A stretch of DNA of 32,000 nucleotides from Phycisphaerae bacterium (GTDB taxonomy: Bacteria; Planctomycetota; Phycisphaerae; Phycisphaerales; UBA1924), in assembly GCA_016795005.1 (NCBI GenBank), contig JAEUIV010000015.1, positions 1 through 32,000 of the forward strand, in the 5' to 3' direction. This document shows, one piece after another, positions 9,113-17,901 of the stretch; the stretch's first letter is position 1, and every line of letters starts with the position of its first letter. The notes under the pieces were generated by a model. It saw only the letters and a program-made list of their open reading frames with translations. It had not been told where the DNA came from and did not search any database. Position numbers and translations under genes: made by a program.

Positions 9113-9123
9113 CGCCGCTGCGC

Positions 9124-9137
9124 CGCGACGTGTCGCG
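9124..9137. promoter_or_regulatory. Short inverted repeat upstream of the second RND operon
   Basis: CGCGAC and GTCGCG are separated by two bases. The site lies between the 8633 gene and the second adaptor gene, next to a small TGCCC-N6-GGGCA stem at 9150-9165. It could be an operator or chance symmetry in GC-rich DNA. Confidence 0.2.
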
Positions 9138-9253
9138 TGAGTGACCACATGCCCTAAACGGGGCACGGCACACACGCTGATCACCGCGGCGTTGTTCATT
9201 GGCGGTCGTCGCACACCCACACCACAACCCAGTTCCTGTCACGGAGGTTCCCC

Positions 9254-10666
9254 ATGAACCGTCGAAAGGCTACGGCCTTCAGCGCGATCGCGGTCGTTAC
9301 CGCTGCGGTCCTCATCCCGGCGCTCGCCCACGAAGGGCACGGCAAAACCGAGTCCGCATCCTGGGACCCCAACGCCCCAAAGAAGGTCTCGCCCGAGACG
9401 GCACTGGCCATTGGCCTGAAAACCGCCGAGGTTGACTTCGGTCAGGTCGAAGAGGTGATGAAACTCACCGGCTCCGTGCGGGCGCGACCCGACCGGCTCG
9501 TCGCGGTGTCACCACGCACGGCGGGCATCGTGCGAGCGATCAGAGTGCAGCCGGGCGACTCCGTGAAGAAGGGCGATGCGCTCGCCGAGATCGAGTCGCA
9601 GGAGCTCGCCAAGAACATCTACGAACTGCGGCGGCTGGAGGCCGACTACGAGCGGCTGCTCTCCGACGCGAAGAAGTCGGAGTCGCTGGTACGGTCGCTG
9701 GAGATCGAGGTGCCGGCGACGAACGCATCCGCCGACCTCGCAGAGTCCGAGGCTGCGCGGCTGACCGCCAGCGGAGAAGCGGTGTCGGCTAACCTGCTCG
9801 TCCAACGCAGGACGGACGCGATCAAGCTCCGTGCCGACGCGGCGCTCAAAGCCGTTGCTCTGGAACAGGCCAAGACCGATGTGCAGTCGCTGCGCACCCA
9901 GAGTGCATCCACGCTGCGCTCCGTCGAGGCCCTCCGTGCGCTGATCCCGCCAGCCCAGACCGGCGACGGCAGCGAGGTCTCGGTCGATGCGGCTCATCCG
10001 GGGCTTGTCCGCTATCTCGCCCCCATCGACGGCGTGGTGGTCACGCGGGCCGCCGTGGTAGGCCAGGGAGTCGATGCCGGAGCCAAGGTGCTCACGATCG
10101 GAGACTTCGCCAGCGTGCAGATCGAGGGCGAAGTTCCTGAGAGCCTTGTGGACGCATTGGTTGCGGCAGGAACGCCGAACGTCCGCGTGCGCCGATCCAA
10201 TGACGGAGCGTTGGTGACTACCGGCACTGTGCGTTTCATCAGTCCGGTCATCGACGCCAGCAAGCGGACTGCGCACGTCATCATCGACGCCGACAACCCG
10301 GGCGGCGTGCTGCGACAGGGCATGTTCGTCGAGCTCGCCGTGATTCTCCGGCAGACTGACTCCGCCGTGGTGGTCCCCGCTTCGGCGATCGTCAAGGAGG
10401 GCCCTCTCCAATACGTGTTCGTGAAGGAGAAGGAGTTCTTCAAGAAGCACGACGTGGCGACGGGCACGCGCGACGACCAGATCGTCGAGATCAAGTTGGG
10501 CGTAGCACCCGGCGACGTGATCGCGGTGCAGGGCGCTTTCAGCCTGTCACAGCTCCGGGGCGTCTCGCCCGGCGCTGCGTCCGAGCCCGCCAAGACCCCC
10601 GACACGGCCCCTGCCAAGCAAGAGCCCAAGCCGTCCTCGGACGGTGCTGACCACACCCACGGCTAA
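9254..10666 (+). CDS. RND periplasmic adaptor subunit (CusB/CzcB family)
   Basis: This 470-residue membrane-fusion protein partners the RND pump that follows. ATG 9254 has GGAGG seven bases upstream. A signal or anchor helix is followed by HEGHG at residues 26-30, a likely metal-binding start of the mature chain. Residues about 55-300 contain the lipoyl-like halves (VRARPDRLVAVSPRTAG and LAPIDGVVVTRAAVVGQGV) around a long alpha-helical hairpin, then beta-barrel and membrane-proximal domains. The C-terminus is Pro/Lys/Ser-rich and ends HTHG. Unlike the 2792 adaptor it has no CxxC heavy-metal-binding domain and no DUF3347-like tail, so it probably handles metal differently. The pump starts 18 bases after the stop. 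Confidence 0.9.
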   Translation: MNRRKATAFSAIAVVTAAVLIPALAHEGHGKTESASWDPNAPKKVSPETALAIGLKTAEVDFGQVEEVMKLTGSVRARPDRLVAVSPRTAGIVRAIRVQPGDSVKKGDALAEIESQELAKNIYELRRLEADYERLLSDAKKSESLVRSLEIEVPATNASADLAESEAARLTASGEAVSANLLVQRRTDAIKLRADAALKAVALEQAKTDVQSLRTQSASTLRSVEALRALIPPAQTGDGSEVSVDAAHPGLVRYLAPIDGVVVTRAAVVGQGVDAGAKVLTIGDFASVQIEGEVPESLVDALVAAGTPNVRVRRSNDGALVTTGTVRFISPVIDASKRTAHVIIDADNPGGVLRQGMFVELAVILRQTDSAVVVPASAIVKEGPLQYVFVKEKEFFKKHDVATGTRDDQIVEIKLGVAPGDVIAVQGAFSLSQLRGVSPGAASEPAKTPDTAPAKQEPKPSSDGADHTHG

Positions 10667-10684
10667 CCGAGCGAGGAACTCCAC

Positions 10685-13600
10685 GTGTTGAACTGGATCA
10701 TCAAAGCTTCGCTCCACAACCGCGTGCTGGTCCTGATGGCCGCGCTCCTGGTGTCCGTGTACGGGCTCTACGTCGCGCTGCACACCAAGACCGATGTGCT
10801 CCCGGACCTCAACCGCCCCGTGGTGACGATCATGACCGAGGCTTCGGGTCTGGCCCCAGAAGAGGTCGAGGCCCAGGTCACGTACTACATCGAGACCGCC
10901 GTCAACGGCGCTCCGGGCGTCGATCGCGTGCGCAGCACCCGCGCGCTCGGGCTCCCGGTGGCCTACGTCGCCTCCCCGTGGGACACTGACACCCGCTCCC
11001 ACCGCCAGAACGTGCAGGAGCGGCTCGCGTCGATCACCGAGAAACTCCCGCCGGGCGTGATCCCGGCGATGGCCCCAATCGCCAGCATCATGGGCGAGAT
11101 CGTGCTCATGAGCGTGCGGAGCGACACGCTCTCGCCTCTCGAAGTCCGAACGCTCGCCGAGTTCACGCTCCGCCCCACCATCCTCTCCATCCCGGGCATC
11201 GCACAGGTCACGGTGATGGGCGGCGAGCTCAAGCAGTTCCGCGTGGAGGCCGACCCCGACAAGCTCCGGCTCTATGACCTGACGATGGAGGACCTGGAGA
11301 AGGCCCTCTCGGCCTCCAACCAGAACACCGGCGGCGGGTTCGTCATTACCGGGGCACAGGAACTGGTGGTGCGCAACCTCGGCCGCGTGCAGGATGCCGC
11401 GGACATCGCCGACTCGCTCGTGGTCACCCGGCCCGGCGACCACGACGACCCGCCCAGAGCAATCCTCGTCAAGGACGTGGCCCGCGTGGTCGAGGCGGGC
11501 ACGACCATCAAGCGTGGCGAGGGCTCGGTCAACGCCAAACCCGCCGTCATCATGGCGATCCAGAAGCAGCCCACGGCGGACACCATCGCGCTCACCGCCG
11601 CGATCGACAAGACGTTGGAGCAGATAAAGCCCACGCTGCCGCCGGGCCTTGAGATCAACCCCGACGTCTTCCGGCAGAAGCACTTCATCGAGTCGGCCAT
11701 CCGCAACGTGCTCGAAGCGCTGCGCGACGGCGCCGTGCTTGTCATGATCATCCTGATCCTCTTCCTGATGAACGTGCGGACCACGCTCATCACTCTCACG
11801 GCCCTGCCGCTCTCGATCATCATGACTTTCCTGGTCTTCCACTGGTTCGGGATGAGCGTCAACACCATGACGCTCGGCGGCCTGGCCGTGGCGATCGGCG
11901 AACTGGTGGACGACGCGGTGGTCGATGTGGAGAACGTTTTCCGCCGACTTCGTGAGAATCGCCACGCCGTTTCGCCTCTCCCCGCGATGCGCGTGGTCTT
12001 CGATGCCTCCAGCGAGGTGCGCAATCCGATCATCATGGGCACGGTGATCGTGTGCCTCGTGTTCCTGCCCACGATGTTCCTGCCGGGGATCGAGGGCCGA
12101 CTCTTCTGGCCGCTGGCCCAGGCGTACATCATCAGCATCTTCGCATCCCTGCTGGTGGCCCTGACCGTCACGCCGGTCCTGTCGTACTACCTCCTGCCCA
12201 ACATGAAGAAGATGAAGGAGGAGAAGGACGGCCCGGTCCTGCGCTGGTGCAAGGCCCTGGCGAGGAAGTCTTACTCCGTCGCCCTGCCCCGCCCGTGGAC
12301 GGTCATCGGCTCGGGCGCCGCCGTGTTCCTCATCGCCCTCTTCGTGGTCACGCGGCTGGGCTCGGAGTTCCTGCCCCCGTTCAACGAGGGCACGGCGACG
12401 GTCAATGTGATCCTGCAGCCGGGCGTCTCGCTGGCCGAGTCGGACCGGATCGGCCGCAAGGCCGAGGAGATCATGCTCACGATCCCGGAGGTCAAGAGCA
12501 CGGGCCGGCGGACGGGCCGGGCCGAGCAGGATGAGCACGCCGAGGGCGTCCACTACAGCGAGATGGATGTGGACTTCTGGACCAAGGATGAGGCGAAGCA
12601 CCCCGAGAAGCACATCCTGACCAGCGGCCGCACGCCCCCGGCCCCCGCCGCCATCCGCTCGCGCGAGGTCGTCTTCGCCGAGATCGAGGAGAAGCTCAAG
12701 GTCTTCCCGGGTGTCTCCGTCAGCGTCGGCCAGCCGATCAGCCACCGCATCGAGCACCTGCTCTCGGGCGTCCGCGCCCAGGTCGCGGTCAAGATCTTCG
12801 GCGATGACCTGAACACGCTGCGCTCACTGGCGGACCAGACCAAGGCCGCGATGAACGGAATCGAGGGCGTCGCGGACCTGCAGGTCGAGCAGCAGGTGCT
12901 CGTCCCGCAGCTGCACATCGCCGTCAAGCGGGCCGCGGCCGCGCGGCTGGGGTTCACGCCCGCGGCCCTGACCGACGCGATGGAGACGGCGACCAAGGGC
13001 AAGGTGGTCGGCCAAGTGCTCGACGGCCTGCGCTCCTTCGAGATGGTCCTGACCCTCGACGACGAGTACCGCAACGACCCGGCCCGCCTCGGCGACGTGC
13101 GGCTGATCTCGCCCACGGGCGCGGTCGTGCTGGTGCGCGACGTGGCCGACATCACCGAGCGGCTCGGCCCCAACCAGGTCCAGCGGGAGAACATCCGCCG
13201 CCGCATCGTGGTGCAGTGCAACGTCCGCGGCCGCGACCTGGGCTCCACGGTGCAGGAACTCCAGGCCTCCATCCGCCAGGATGTCAAACTCCCGCAGGGG
13301 TACACCTTCGAGTTCGGCGGCGTCTACGAGGCCCAGCAGCAGTCCACGCGGCTGCTCCTGATCCTCGGGACGTGCAGCCTCATCGCCATCTTCGTGCTCC
13401 TCTACACCCACTACAAGAGCGCCCAGGTCGCCACCCAGATCATGCTCAACGTCCCCTTCGCCTTCATTGGCAGCGTGGCGGCCCTGGTCATCACCCGCGA
13501 GACCTTCAGCGTCGCGTCGCTGGTGGGCTTCATCTCGCTCACGGGTATCGCCACGCGCAATGGCGTGCTGATGGTCAGCCACTACATCCATCTGATGACC

Positions 13601-14092
13601 CACGAGGGCCTGCCCTTCGGCAAGGAGATGGTCATCAAGGGGAGCCAGGAGCGGGTCGCGCCGGTCCTCATGACGGCGCTCACCGCGGGGCTGGGCTTGG
13701 TCCCGCTGGTGCTCTCGCGGGGCGAGCCGGGCAAGGAGATCCTCTACCCCGTCGCGGTGGTGATCCTGGGCGGGCTCATCACCAGCACGCTCCTGGACTT
13801 CTTCGTGACGCCGACGGTCTTCCTCAAGTTCGGCCGCCACGCAGCGGAGCGCTTGGCCAGAGAGCACAAGCAGGCCAAGACCGACCCGCTCGCAGATGCC
13901 GGCGAAGAGTCAAGACACTCCACGACAGAGTGCGCGGCGAGCACGGAGCGCAAGAACGAGCTATCCAGGAGGGATGGGCAGGCGGACCACGTTGCGCCAG
14001 CGCCGACCATGCCGCCCTCTGCCCCCGCCGCTACACCGCCGACAGGCGTGGATGACCCGCCTAACGAGAACAAGTCGGAGGGGACTCCATGA
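10685..14092 (+). CDS. Heavy-metal RND efflux pump (CusA/CzcA family), without copper methionine triad
   Basis: This is an RND permease of 1135 residues with a GTG start at 10685, preceded by GAGGAA at a suitable distance. Family marks are an N-terminal transmembrane helix, DVLPDLNRPVV, the TM4 segment GELVDDAVVDVENVFRRL with Asp409 and Glu416 seven apart, and a second membrane block near residues 890-1060. The places of the three CusA methionines are occupied by other residues (TVNVILQP, EHLLSG and TKGKVVG contexts), so I do not expect Cu(I)/Ag(I) transport by the CusA route; a divalent cation or another substrate is possible. The last 65 residues are a Pro/Thr/Glu-rich soluble tail. The haem oxygenase ATG overlaps its stop. 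Confidence 0.92.
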   Translation: MLNWIIKASLHNRVLVLMAALLVSVYGLYVALHTKTDVLPDLNRPVVTIMTEASGLAPEEVEAQVTYYIETAVNGAPGVDRVRSTRALGLPVAYVASPWDTDTRSHRQNVQERLASITEKLPPGVIPAMAPIASIMGEIVLMSVRSDTLSPLEVRTLAEFTLRPTILSIPGIAQVTVMGGELKQFRVEADPDKLRLYDLTMEDLEKALSASNQNTGGGFVITGAQELVVRNLGRVQDAADIADSLVVTRPGDHDDPPRAILVKDVARVVEAGTTIKRGEGSVNAKPAVIMAIQKQPTADTIALTAAIDKTLEQIKPTLPPGLEINPDVFRQKHFIESAIRNVLEALRDGAVLVMIILILFLMNVRTTLITLTALPLSIIMTFLVFHWFGMSVNTMTLGGLAVAIGELVDDAVVDVENVFRRLRENRHAVSPLPAMRVVFDASSEVRNPIIMGTVIVCLVFLPTMFLPGIEGRLFWPLAQAYIISIFASLLVALTVTPVLSYYLLPNMKKMKEEKDGPVLRWCKALARKSYSVALPRPWTVIGSGAAVFLIALFVVTRLGSEFLPPFNEGTATVNVILQPGVSLAESDRIGRKAEEIMLTIPEVKSTGRRTGRAEQDEHAEGVHYSEMDVDFWTKDEAKHPEKHILTSGRTPPAPAAIRSREVVFAEIEEKLKVFPGVSVSVGQPISHRIEHLLSGVRAQVAVKIFGDDLNTLRSLADQTKAAMNGIEGVADLQVEQQVLVPQLHIAVKRAAAARLGFTPAALTDAMETATKGKVVGQVLDGLRSFEMVLTLDDEYRNDPARLGDVRLISPTGAVVLVRDVADITERLGPNQVQRENIRRRIVVQCNVRGRDLGSTVQELQASIRQDVKLPQGYTFEFGGVYEAQQQSTRLLLILGTCSLIAIFVLLYTHYKSAQVATQIMLNVPFAFIGSVAALVITRETFSVASLVGFISLTGIATRNGVLMVSHYIHLMTHEGLPFGKEMVIKGSQERVAPVLMTALTAGLGLVPLVLSRGEPGKEILYPVAVVILGGLITSTLLDFFVTPTVFLKFGRHAAERLAREHKQAKTDPLADAGEESRHSTTECAASTERKNELSRRDGQADHVAPAPTMPPSAPAATPPTGVDDPPNENKSEGTP

Positions 14093-14970
14093 ACACGTCC
14101 GCACCCGGTACACCACGCTCGCCACTTAGAGGAGCTCCCGCCATGCTTGACTATCGCACATCGTCCTCCTCCGACCGCCCGCCCAAGCCCCTCTCCGAGC
14201 GCCTCAAAGAGGAGACGCGCGCCGACCACTTCCGCGCCGAGAAGCATCCCCTCATGGTCGCGATGATCGGCGGCCGCATCGACCGCGCCGCCTACGCCGG
14301 GTACCTCGGCCAGATGCTGCACGTGCACACCACGCTGGAGGCGGCCCTGCGGGATACGGCCCACCACCACCCGGCCTTGGCCCTGCTGGTGTGCGAGCAC
14401 GAGTTCCGTGAGCTGGCGCTCCTGGCCGACCTCTCGACGCTCGGTGAGGTCCCCGACTTGCACCCGCCGCTCCCCGCCACGCGACTGTTCTGCGGGCGGA
14501 TCGCGGGACTCGCGGGCGAAGCGCCCGTGGCGCTGCTGGGCGCGCTGTACGTGCTGGAGGGCTCGACCAACGGCGGGCGCTACCTCGCCCCGGCGGTGCG
14601 GAAGGCGCCGCGCTTGCCGGGGCACGGCGAGGCCGGGTCGGGCACCGAATACCTCGACCCGCACGGCCCGCGCCAACGCGACCGCTGGTCGTTCTTCAAG
14701 GTGTCGCTCGACGTGCTGGTGCTCTCGCCCGGCGAACGCGACCTGATCGTCGCCGTCGCCAGCGACGCCTTCCGGGGCGTGCACGACATCTTCGAGGACC
14801 TGACGCACCCACCGCACGCCCACCACGCCTACGCCTCTCACCACGCCCCCGGCCCGACCGCGGCCGCCGAGCCCGCAATGACCCCGGCCCGAACGCGGGT
14901 ACGAGACTCGGTTTCGGCGTGCATCCGGCGACCGGCCGAGAAGGAGGTACGCACGACTCACCAACCCTGA
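14089..14970 (+). CDS. Haem oxygenase-like protein with His-rich tail
   Basis: This 293-residue protein should open the haem ring to biliverdin, iron and CO, using electrons from a reductase. LSERLKEETRADHFRAE matches the start of canonical haem oxygenase (human LSEALKEATKEVHTQAE), making His47 the proximal ligand. LYVLEGSTNGGRYLAP at about 153-167 is the Gly-rich distal helix. The last 60 residues include a His cluster (HAHHAYASHH) and then a poorly structured, basic stretch. ATG 14089 overlaps the pump's TGA and has GGAGGGG five bases upstream. ATG 14143 also has a strong AGAGGAG at eight bases and would remove 18 residues that the family does not need, so either start may be used. Overlap implies coexpression with the RND pump. 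Confidence 0.85.
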   Translation: MNTSAPGTPRSPLRGAPAMLDYRTSSSSDRPPKPLSERLKEETRADHFRAEKHPLMVAMIGGRIDRAAYAGYLGQMLHVHTTLEAALRDTAHHHPALALLVCEHEFRELALLADLSTLGEVPDLHPPLPATRLFCGRIAGLAGEAPVALLGALYVLEGSTNGGRYLAPAVRKAPRLPGHGEAGSGTEYLDPHGPRQRDRWSFFKVSLDVLVLSPGERDLIVAVASDAFRGVHDIFEDLTHPPHAHHAYASHHAPGPTAAAEPAMTPARTRVRDSVSACIRRPAEKEVRTTHQP

Positions 14971-14985
14971 ACCACGGGCCGTGGT
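14971..14985. promoter_or_regulatory. 15-base palindrome after the haem oxygenase gene
   Basis: ACCACGG, one base, CCGTGGT follows the stop codon directly. A second imperfect GC-rich inverted repeat (CGCGG and CCGCG arms) lies at about 14989-15010. These could be an operator for the next gene or a transcription end, but there is no T-run to support a terminator. Confidence 0.25.
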
Positions 14986-15078
14986 GTTCGCGGCCTGACC
15001 TCGGCCCGCGCGTTCATGTTGACCGCCGGGAGCATCTTCGATCCCACCGTTCCATCCATCACCGCAAGGAGTTCTCAA

Positions 15079-16440
15079 ATGAATCATCGCACGCGTTCCA
15101 TCCTGTTCTCACTCATCGCCGCCGGGGCCGCGCTGGCCTTCGGGTCGCCAGCGGCCCTGGCCCAGCACGAAGGGCACGGGGCCCAGCCCGAGAAGCACGG
15201 CGAAGCCGGGGGCAAGCACGAGGCGCCCAAGACCTACGCCGAGGCCATCGCCGAGATCGACGAGCACCTGGAGGGCATCCAGAAACTCATCACCGCCAAG
15301 AAACTCGACGATGTGCATGCCGAGGCCCAGGAGGTGGTGGACATCGCCAACACGCTCGCCGCGCTGGCCCTCAAGCCCGGATCAGGCGTCGCCAAGGAGA
15401 ACGTCAAGGACATCAACAAGACCGCCAAGGACCTCGCCGGGAAGTTCGACGCGATCGACAAGGCCGGCGACTCGGGCGATGAGGCGGGCGTCAAGAAGGT
15501 CCTCGCAGAGATGACCGCGCTCCAGGCCACGCTCAAGAAGTACGCGCCCGCCGGGGGCGCGGCCGCGGAGCACGCCCACGATTCGTACTACTGCCCCATG
15601 CACTGCGAGGGGTCCAAGACCTACGACCAGCCGGGCAAGTGCCCCAAGTGCGGCATGAACCTCAAGAAGGCGACTACGGACAAGTTCAGCGTCGCCGTGA
15701 AGCCCGCCGCGGGCAAGGTCGAAGCGGGCAAGCCCGCCTCGCTCACGTTCACGCTCAAGGACCCCACGGGCGCGCCCGTCACCAAGGTCGAGACCGTGCA
15801 CGAGAAGTTGCTGCACCTGCTCATCATCTCCAAGGACCTCTCGTGGTTCCGCCACGAGCACCCCGTGGTCCAGAAGGACGGCACGTTCACGCTCAACTTC
15901 ACGTTCCCGCAGGGGGGCGACTACATCCTGTACCACGACTTCACGCCCCCCAACGTGGGCCAGCAGGTCGTGCAGGTGCCGCTGACGGTCGAGGGCACCG
16001 CCCCCGCGGCGGTGAAACTCACCGTCGATGACAAGGCCCCCAAGACCATCGACGGGTACACCGTCGCGCTCGACACGGGCGGGCCGGTCAAGACCGGCGG
16101 CGAGACGCACCTGGCGTTCACCATCACCAAAGACGGCAAGCCGGTGACGACGCTGGCCCCGTACCTGGGCGCGATGGGCCACCTAGTGGTCATCAGCGAG
16201 GACCGCGCCGAGTTCGTGCACAGCCACCCGCACGAGGAAGGCGCCGAGCACGCGGCGGCCGCGACCGGCCCCAAGGTGGACTTCGAGGCCATGTTCATGA
16301 AGCCCGGCATCTACAAGGGCTGGGGCCAGTTCAACGTGGGCACCAAGGAGAACGAGAAGATCGTCACCGCGCCCTTCACGTTCGAGGTCAAGCAGGGCGA
16401 CGCGGCCGCGCCCGCCAAGCCGCACGAGCACGGCAAGTAA
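15079..16440 (+). CDS. Secreted heavy-metal-binding domain protein
   Basis: This is a 453-residue periplasmic protein. I start it at ATG 15079: AAGGAG sits nine bases upstream and a signal peptide (RTRSILFSLIAAGAALAF, cleavage near ALAQ) follows. The frame extends upstream to ATG 15016, which has neither. Residues 30-60 are His-rich (HEGHG, KHGEAGGKHE). A helical, Lys/Ala/Asp-rich region follows (55-160), then a heavy-metal-binding motif at about 170-200 (YYCPMHCE...CPKCGMNLKKA). The second half has two beta-sandwich repeats of the type seen in YtkA/FixG-like copper-resistance proteins, containing WFRHEHPVV and VHSHPHEEG. A role as a periplasmic copper store or carrier is inferred from the motifs and neighbours. 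Confidence 0.8.
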   Translation: MNHRTRSILFSLIAAGAALAFGSPAALAQHEGHGAQPEKHGEAGGKHEAPKTYAEAIAEIDEHLEGIQKLITAKKLDDVHAEAQEVVDIANTLAALALKPGSGVAKENVKDINKTAKDLAGKFDAIDKAGDSGDEAGVKKVLAEMTALQATLKKYAPAGGAAAEHAHDSYYCPMHCEGSKTYDQPGKCPKCGMNLKKATTDKFSVAVKPAAGKVEAGKPASLTFTLKDPTGAPVTKVETVHEKLLHLLIISKDLSWFRHEHPVVQKDGTFTLNFTFPQGGDYILYHDFTPPNVGQQVVQVPLTVEGTAPAAVKLTVDDKAPKTIDGYTVALDTGGPVKTGGETHLAFTITKDGKPVTTLAPYLGAMGHLVVISEDRAEFVHSHPHEEGAEHAAAATGPKVDFEAMFMKPGIYKGWGQFNVGTKENEKIVTAPFTFEVKQGDAAAPAKPHEHGK

Positions 16441-16495
16441 GAGCCACACACGTCCCGCCCCGCGAGAGCGGCGCGGGCCGATTCAACGCTTGTCG

Positions 16496-16518
16496 TCTCG
16501 CCGCACGGTGCGGCGGGA
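16496..16518 (+). other. RNA hairpin upstream of the 16549 lipoprotein gene
   Basis: The arms TCTCGCCGCA and TGCGGCGGGA (nine standard pairs and one G-T pair) enclose a three-base loop. It lies in the 108-base gap between two genes, with a repeated GCGCGGGCCG at 16471-16480 and 16522-16531. No T-run follows, so it may mark message processing or modest attenuation rather than termination. Confidence 0.3.
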
Positions 16519-16548
16519 GGAGCGCGGGCCGTTCCCGGAGATTCACCC

Positions 16549-16881
16549 ATGAACACCATCCACTCGCTGTTCCTGCTCGCGGCCACCTCGGCGCTGCTCG
16601 CCGGTGGCTGCGCCACCGACAAGCACGACATGGTCAAGGCCGAGGCCGGGCAGGTCTCGGTCTGCACCAAGTGCTACGACCAAATTCAGAAGGTTCGTGG
16701 CTCGTATCACCCGCGGTACGGCTACTCGGGCACTCGCACCATCACCACACACGTGTGCGAGGACTGCAAGTACGAGATGACCATCTATGAGAAGGACGGC
16801 ATGATGAAGGTCCGCTGCCCGACCTGCGCCCCCGAGGGCGTGGACTGCGACCGGTGCGTGCCCAAGGAGGCCGCCAAGTGA
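16549..16881 (+). CDS. Small Cys-rich lipoprotein, zinc-ribbon-like
   Basis: This is a 110-residue protein with GGAG eight bases before its ATG. The signal ends in a lipobox (LAGGC, Cys21), so it is probably anchored to a membrane facing the periplasm. The mature part has three Cys pairs: VCTKCYD, CEDCKYEM and CPTC, plus a final CDRC. This is the arrangement of a zinc-ribbon-like or soft-metal site. It is a clear paralogue of the 27081 protein: both share CxxCYD, CxxCK-x-EM-xxY, VxCxxC and EGV-xx-DxC-x-P in the same order. The family has no function I can name. Its place among copper-resistance genes suggests copper or zinc binding. Confidence 0.72.
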   Translation: MNTIHSLFLLAATSALLAGGCATDKHDMVKAEAGQVSVCTKCYDQIQKVRGSYHPRYGYSGTRTITTHVCEDCKYEMTIYEKDGMMKVRCPTCAPEGVDCDRCVPKEAAK

Positions 16882-16926
16882 TCTTGTTCGTCTGCTGACC
16901 AAAGCCCCTTTCGTTGGAGACTCTCG

Positions 16927-17838
16927 ATGAACCGCTCAACCGTCCTGTTCGCTTCGACCTCGCTCCTCATCGCCGGGGCGCTCGCGCCCGCCGCGCTCGG
17001 CCAGTGCGGCGGCATGCCCAAGCCCGCCGGGCCGTCATCCGCCACGACCGGCGGCCAATCCGGGCACGGCGGCGCTTCCGCCGCGACGGCCGCGCTCTCC
17101 GCATCGGCCACGACCTCCCGCCGCCAACCCGTCAACAAGATGTGTCCCATTAAGGGCGGCGAAGTCGATGCCGAGTCGCCCACGCGGCCCTTCAAGGGTG
17201 TGACGATCGGCTTCTGCTGCCCCGGCTGTGAGGGCAAGTGGGACAAGAAGACTGACGACGAGAAGATGGCTCTGCTCGCCAAGAACGCGCCCGAGGCGGT
17301 GACGGCGATCGACGCCGCGGTCAAGCCCGCGGCGCAGCCGGACTTCAAGCCCGTCCAGCCCGACGCGGCCGCGCTCGCCGCCACTCCGACGGTGAAGGTC
17401 GCCCGCGGCTACCTCGAAGCGTGCGCCAAGGCGGACGCGGCGGCCCTCGATGCCCTGTTCCTGGACAAGGGCCGCGCGACGGTGAGCGAGAACGCGGGCG
17501 ATGAGGGGACGTGGGAGACGTACCGGGACCACCACCTGCTGCCAGAACTCAAGGAGATGCCCGGCTTCGTGATGACCGTGACCAAGGAGGATGTGCAGAC
17601 GTTCGGCACGACCTCGATCGTGCGGCAGATCGGCTCGTTCACCGTGCCCGACCCGAACCACCCCGATGCGCCCCGCAAGTATCTCGCAGCCATCACCTAC
17701 GTGGTGGTGGATGACGGCGGCACGCCGAGAATTGCGCACCTGCACTGGTCGAGCCGGGCGGAGAAGAAGATCGATCCGGCCGCGCCGACGACGCCCGAGG
17801 CGAAGCCCGGCACGGGCGCCAGCCACGAACACAAGTGA
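16927..17838 (+). CDS. Secreted YHS/TRASH-like protein fused to an NTF2-like domain
   Basis: This 303-residue protein has GGAG seven bases before ATG. It has a signal peptide with cleavage near ALGQ, then a Gly/Ser/Ala-rich linker. A YHS/TRASH-like metal site follows, with Cys73 (MCPIKGGEV), Cys97, Cys98 and Cys101 (GFCCPGC) in the usual order. Residues about 155-285 look like a SnoaL/NTF2-like fold: VARGYLEACAKADAAALDALF at its start and TYVVVDDGGTPRIAHLHWS at its end. YHS domains bind copper or other soft metals, while NTF2 folds hold small ligands or act as enzymes. I cannot see catalytic residues in the latter. Its neighbours suggest a periplasmic metal-sensing or metal-binding role. Confidence 0.7.
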   Translation: MNRSTVLFASTSLLIAGALAPAALGQCGGMPKPAGPSSATTGGQSGHGGASAATAALSASATTSRRQPVNKMCPIKGGEVDAESPTRPFKGVTIGFCCPGCEGKWDKKTDDEKMALLAKNAPEAVTAIDAAVKPAAQPDFKPVQPDAAALAATPTVKVARGYLEACAKADAAALDALFLDKGRATVSENAGDEGTWETYRDHHLLPELKEMPGFVMTVTKEDVQTFGTTSIVRQIGSFTVPDPNHPDAPRKYLAAITYVVVDDGGTPRIAHLHWSSRAEKKIDPAAPTTPEAKPGTGASHEHK

Positions 17839-17849
17839 TCGCAATGACC

Positions 17850-17876
17850 GCCCTGCCCCGCCGACGCGGGGCGGGC
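17850..17876 (+). other. GC-rich RNA hairpin between the YHS and TolC-fusion genes
   Basis: GCCC, a bulged T, then GCCCCGC pair with GCGGGGC and GGGC around the loop CGAC, giving 11 pairs. It fills most of the gap between the two genes. Without a T-run it is more likely to affect message stability or partial termination than to be a full terminator. Confidence 0.4.
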
Positions 17877-17901
17877 AGACTCCCGATCGGAGATGACGCC
17901 C

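Noticed and set aside
10547-12757. A 736-codon open frame on the minus strand
   Set aside because: It is the antisense shadow of the second RND pump and has a composition unlike any protein.
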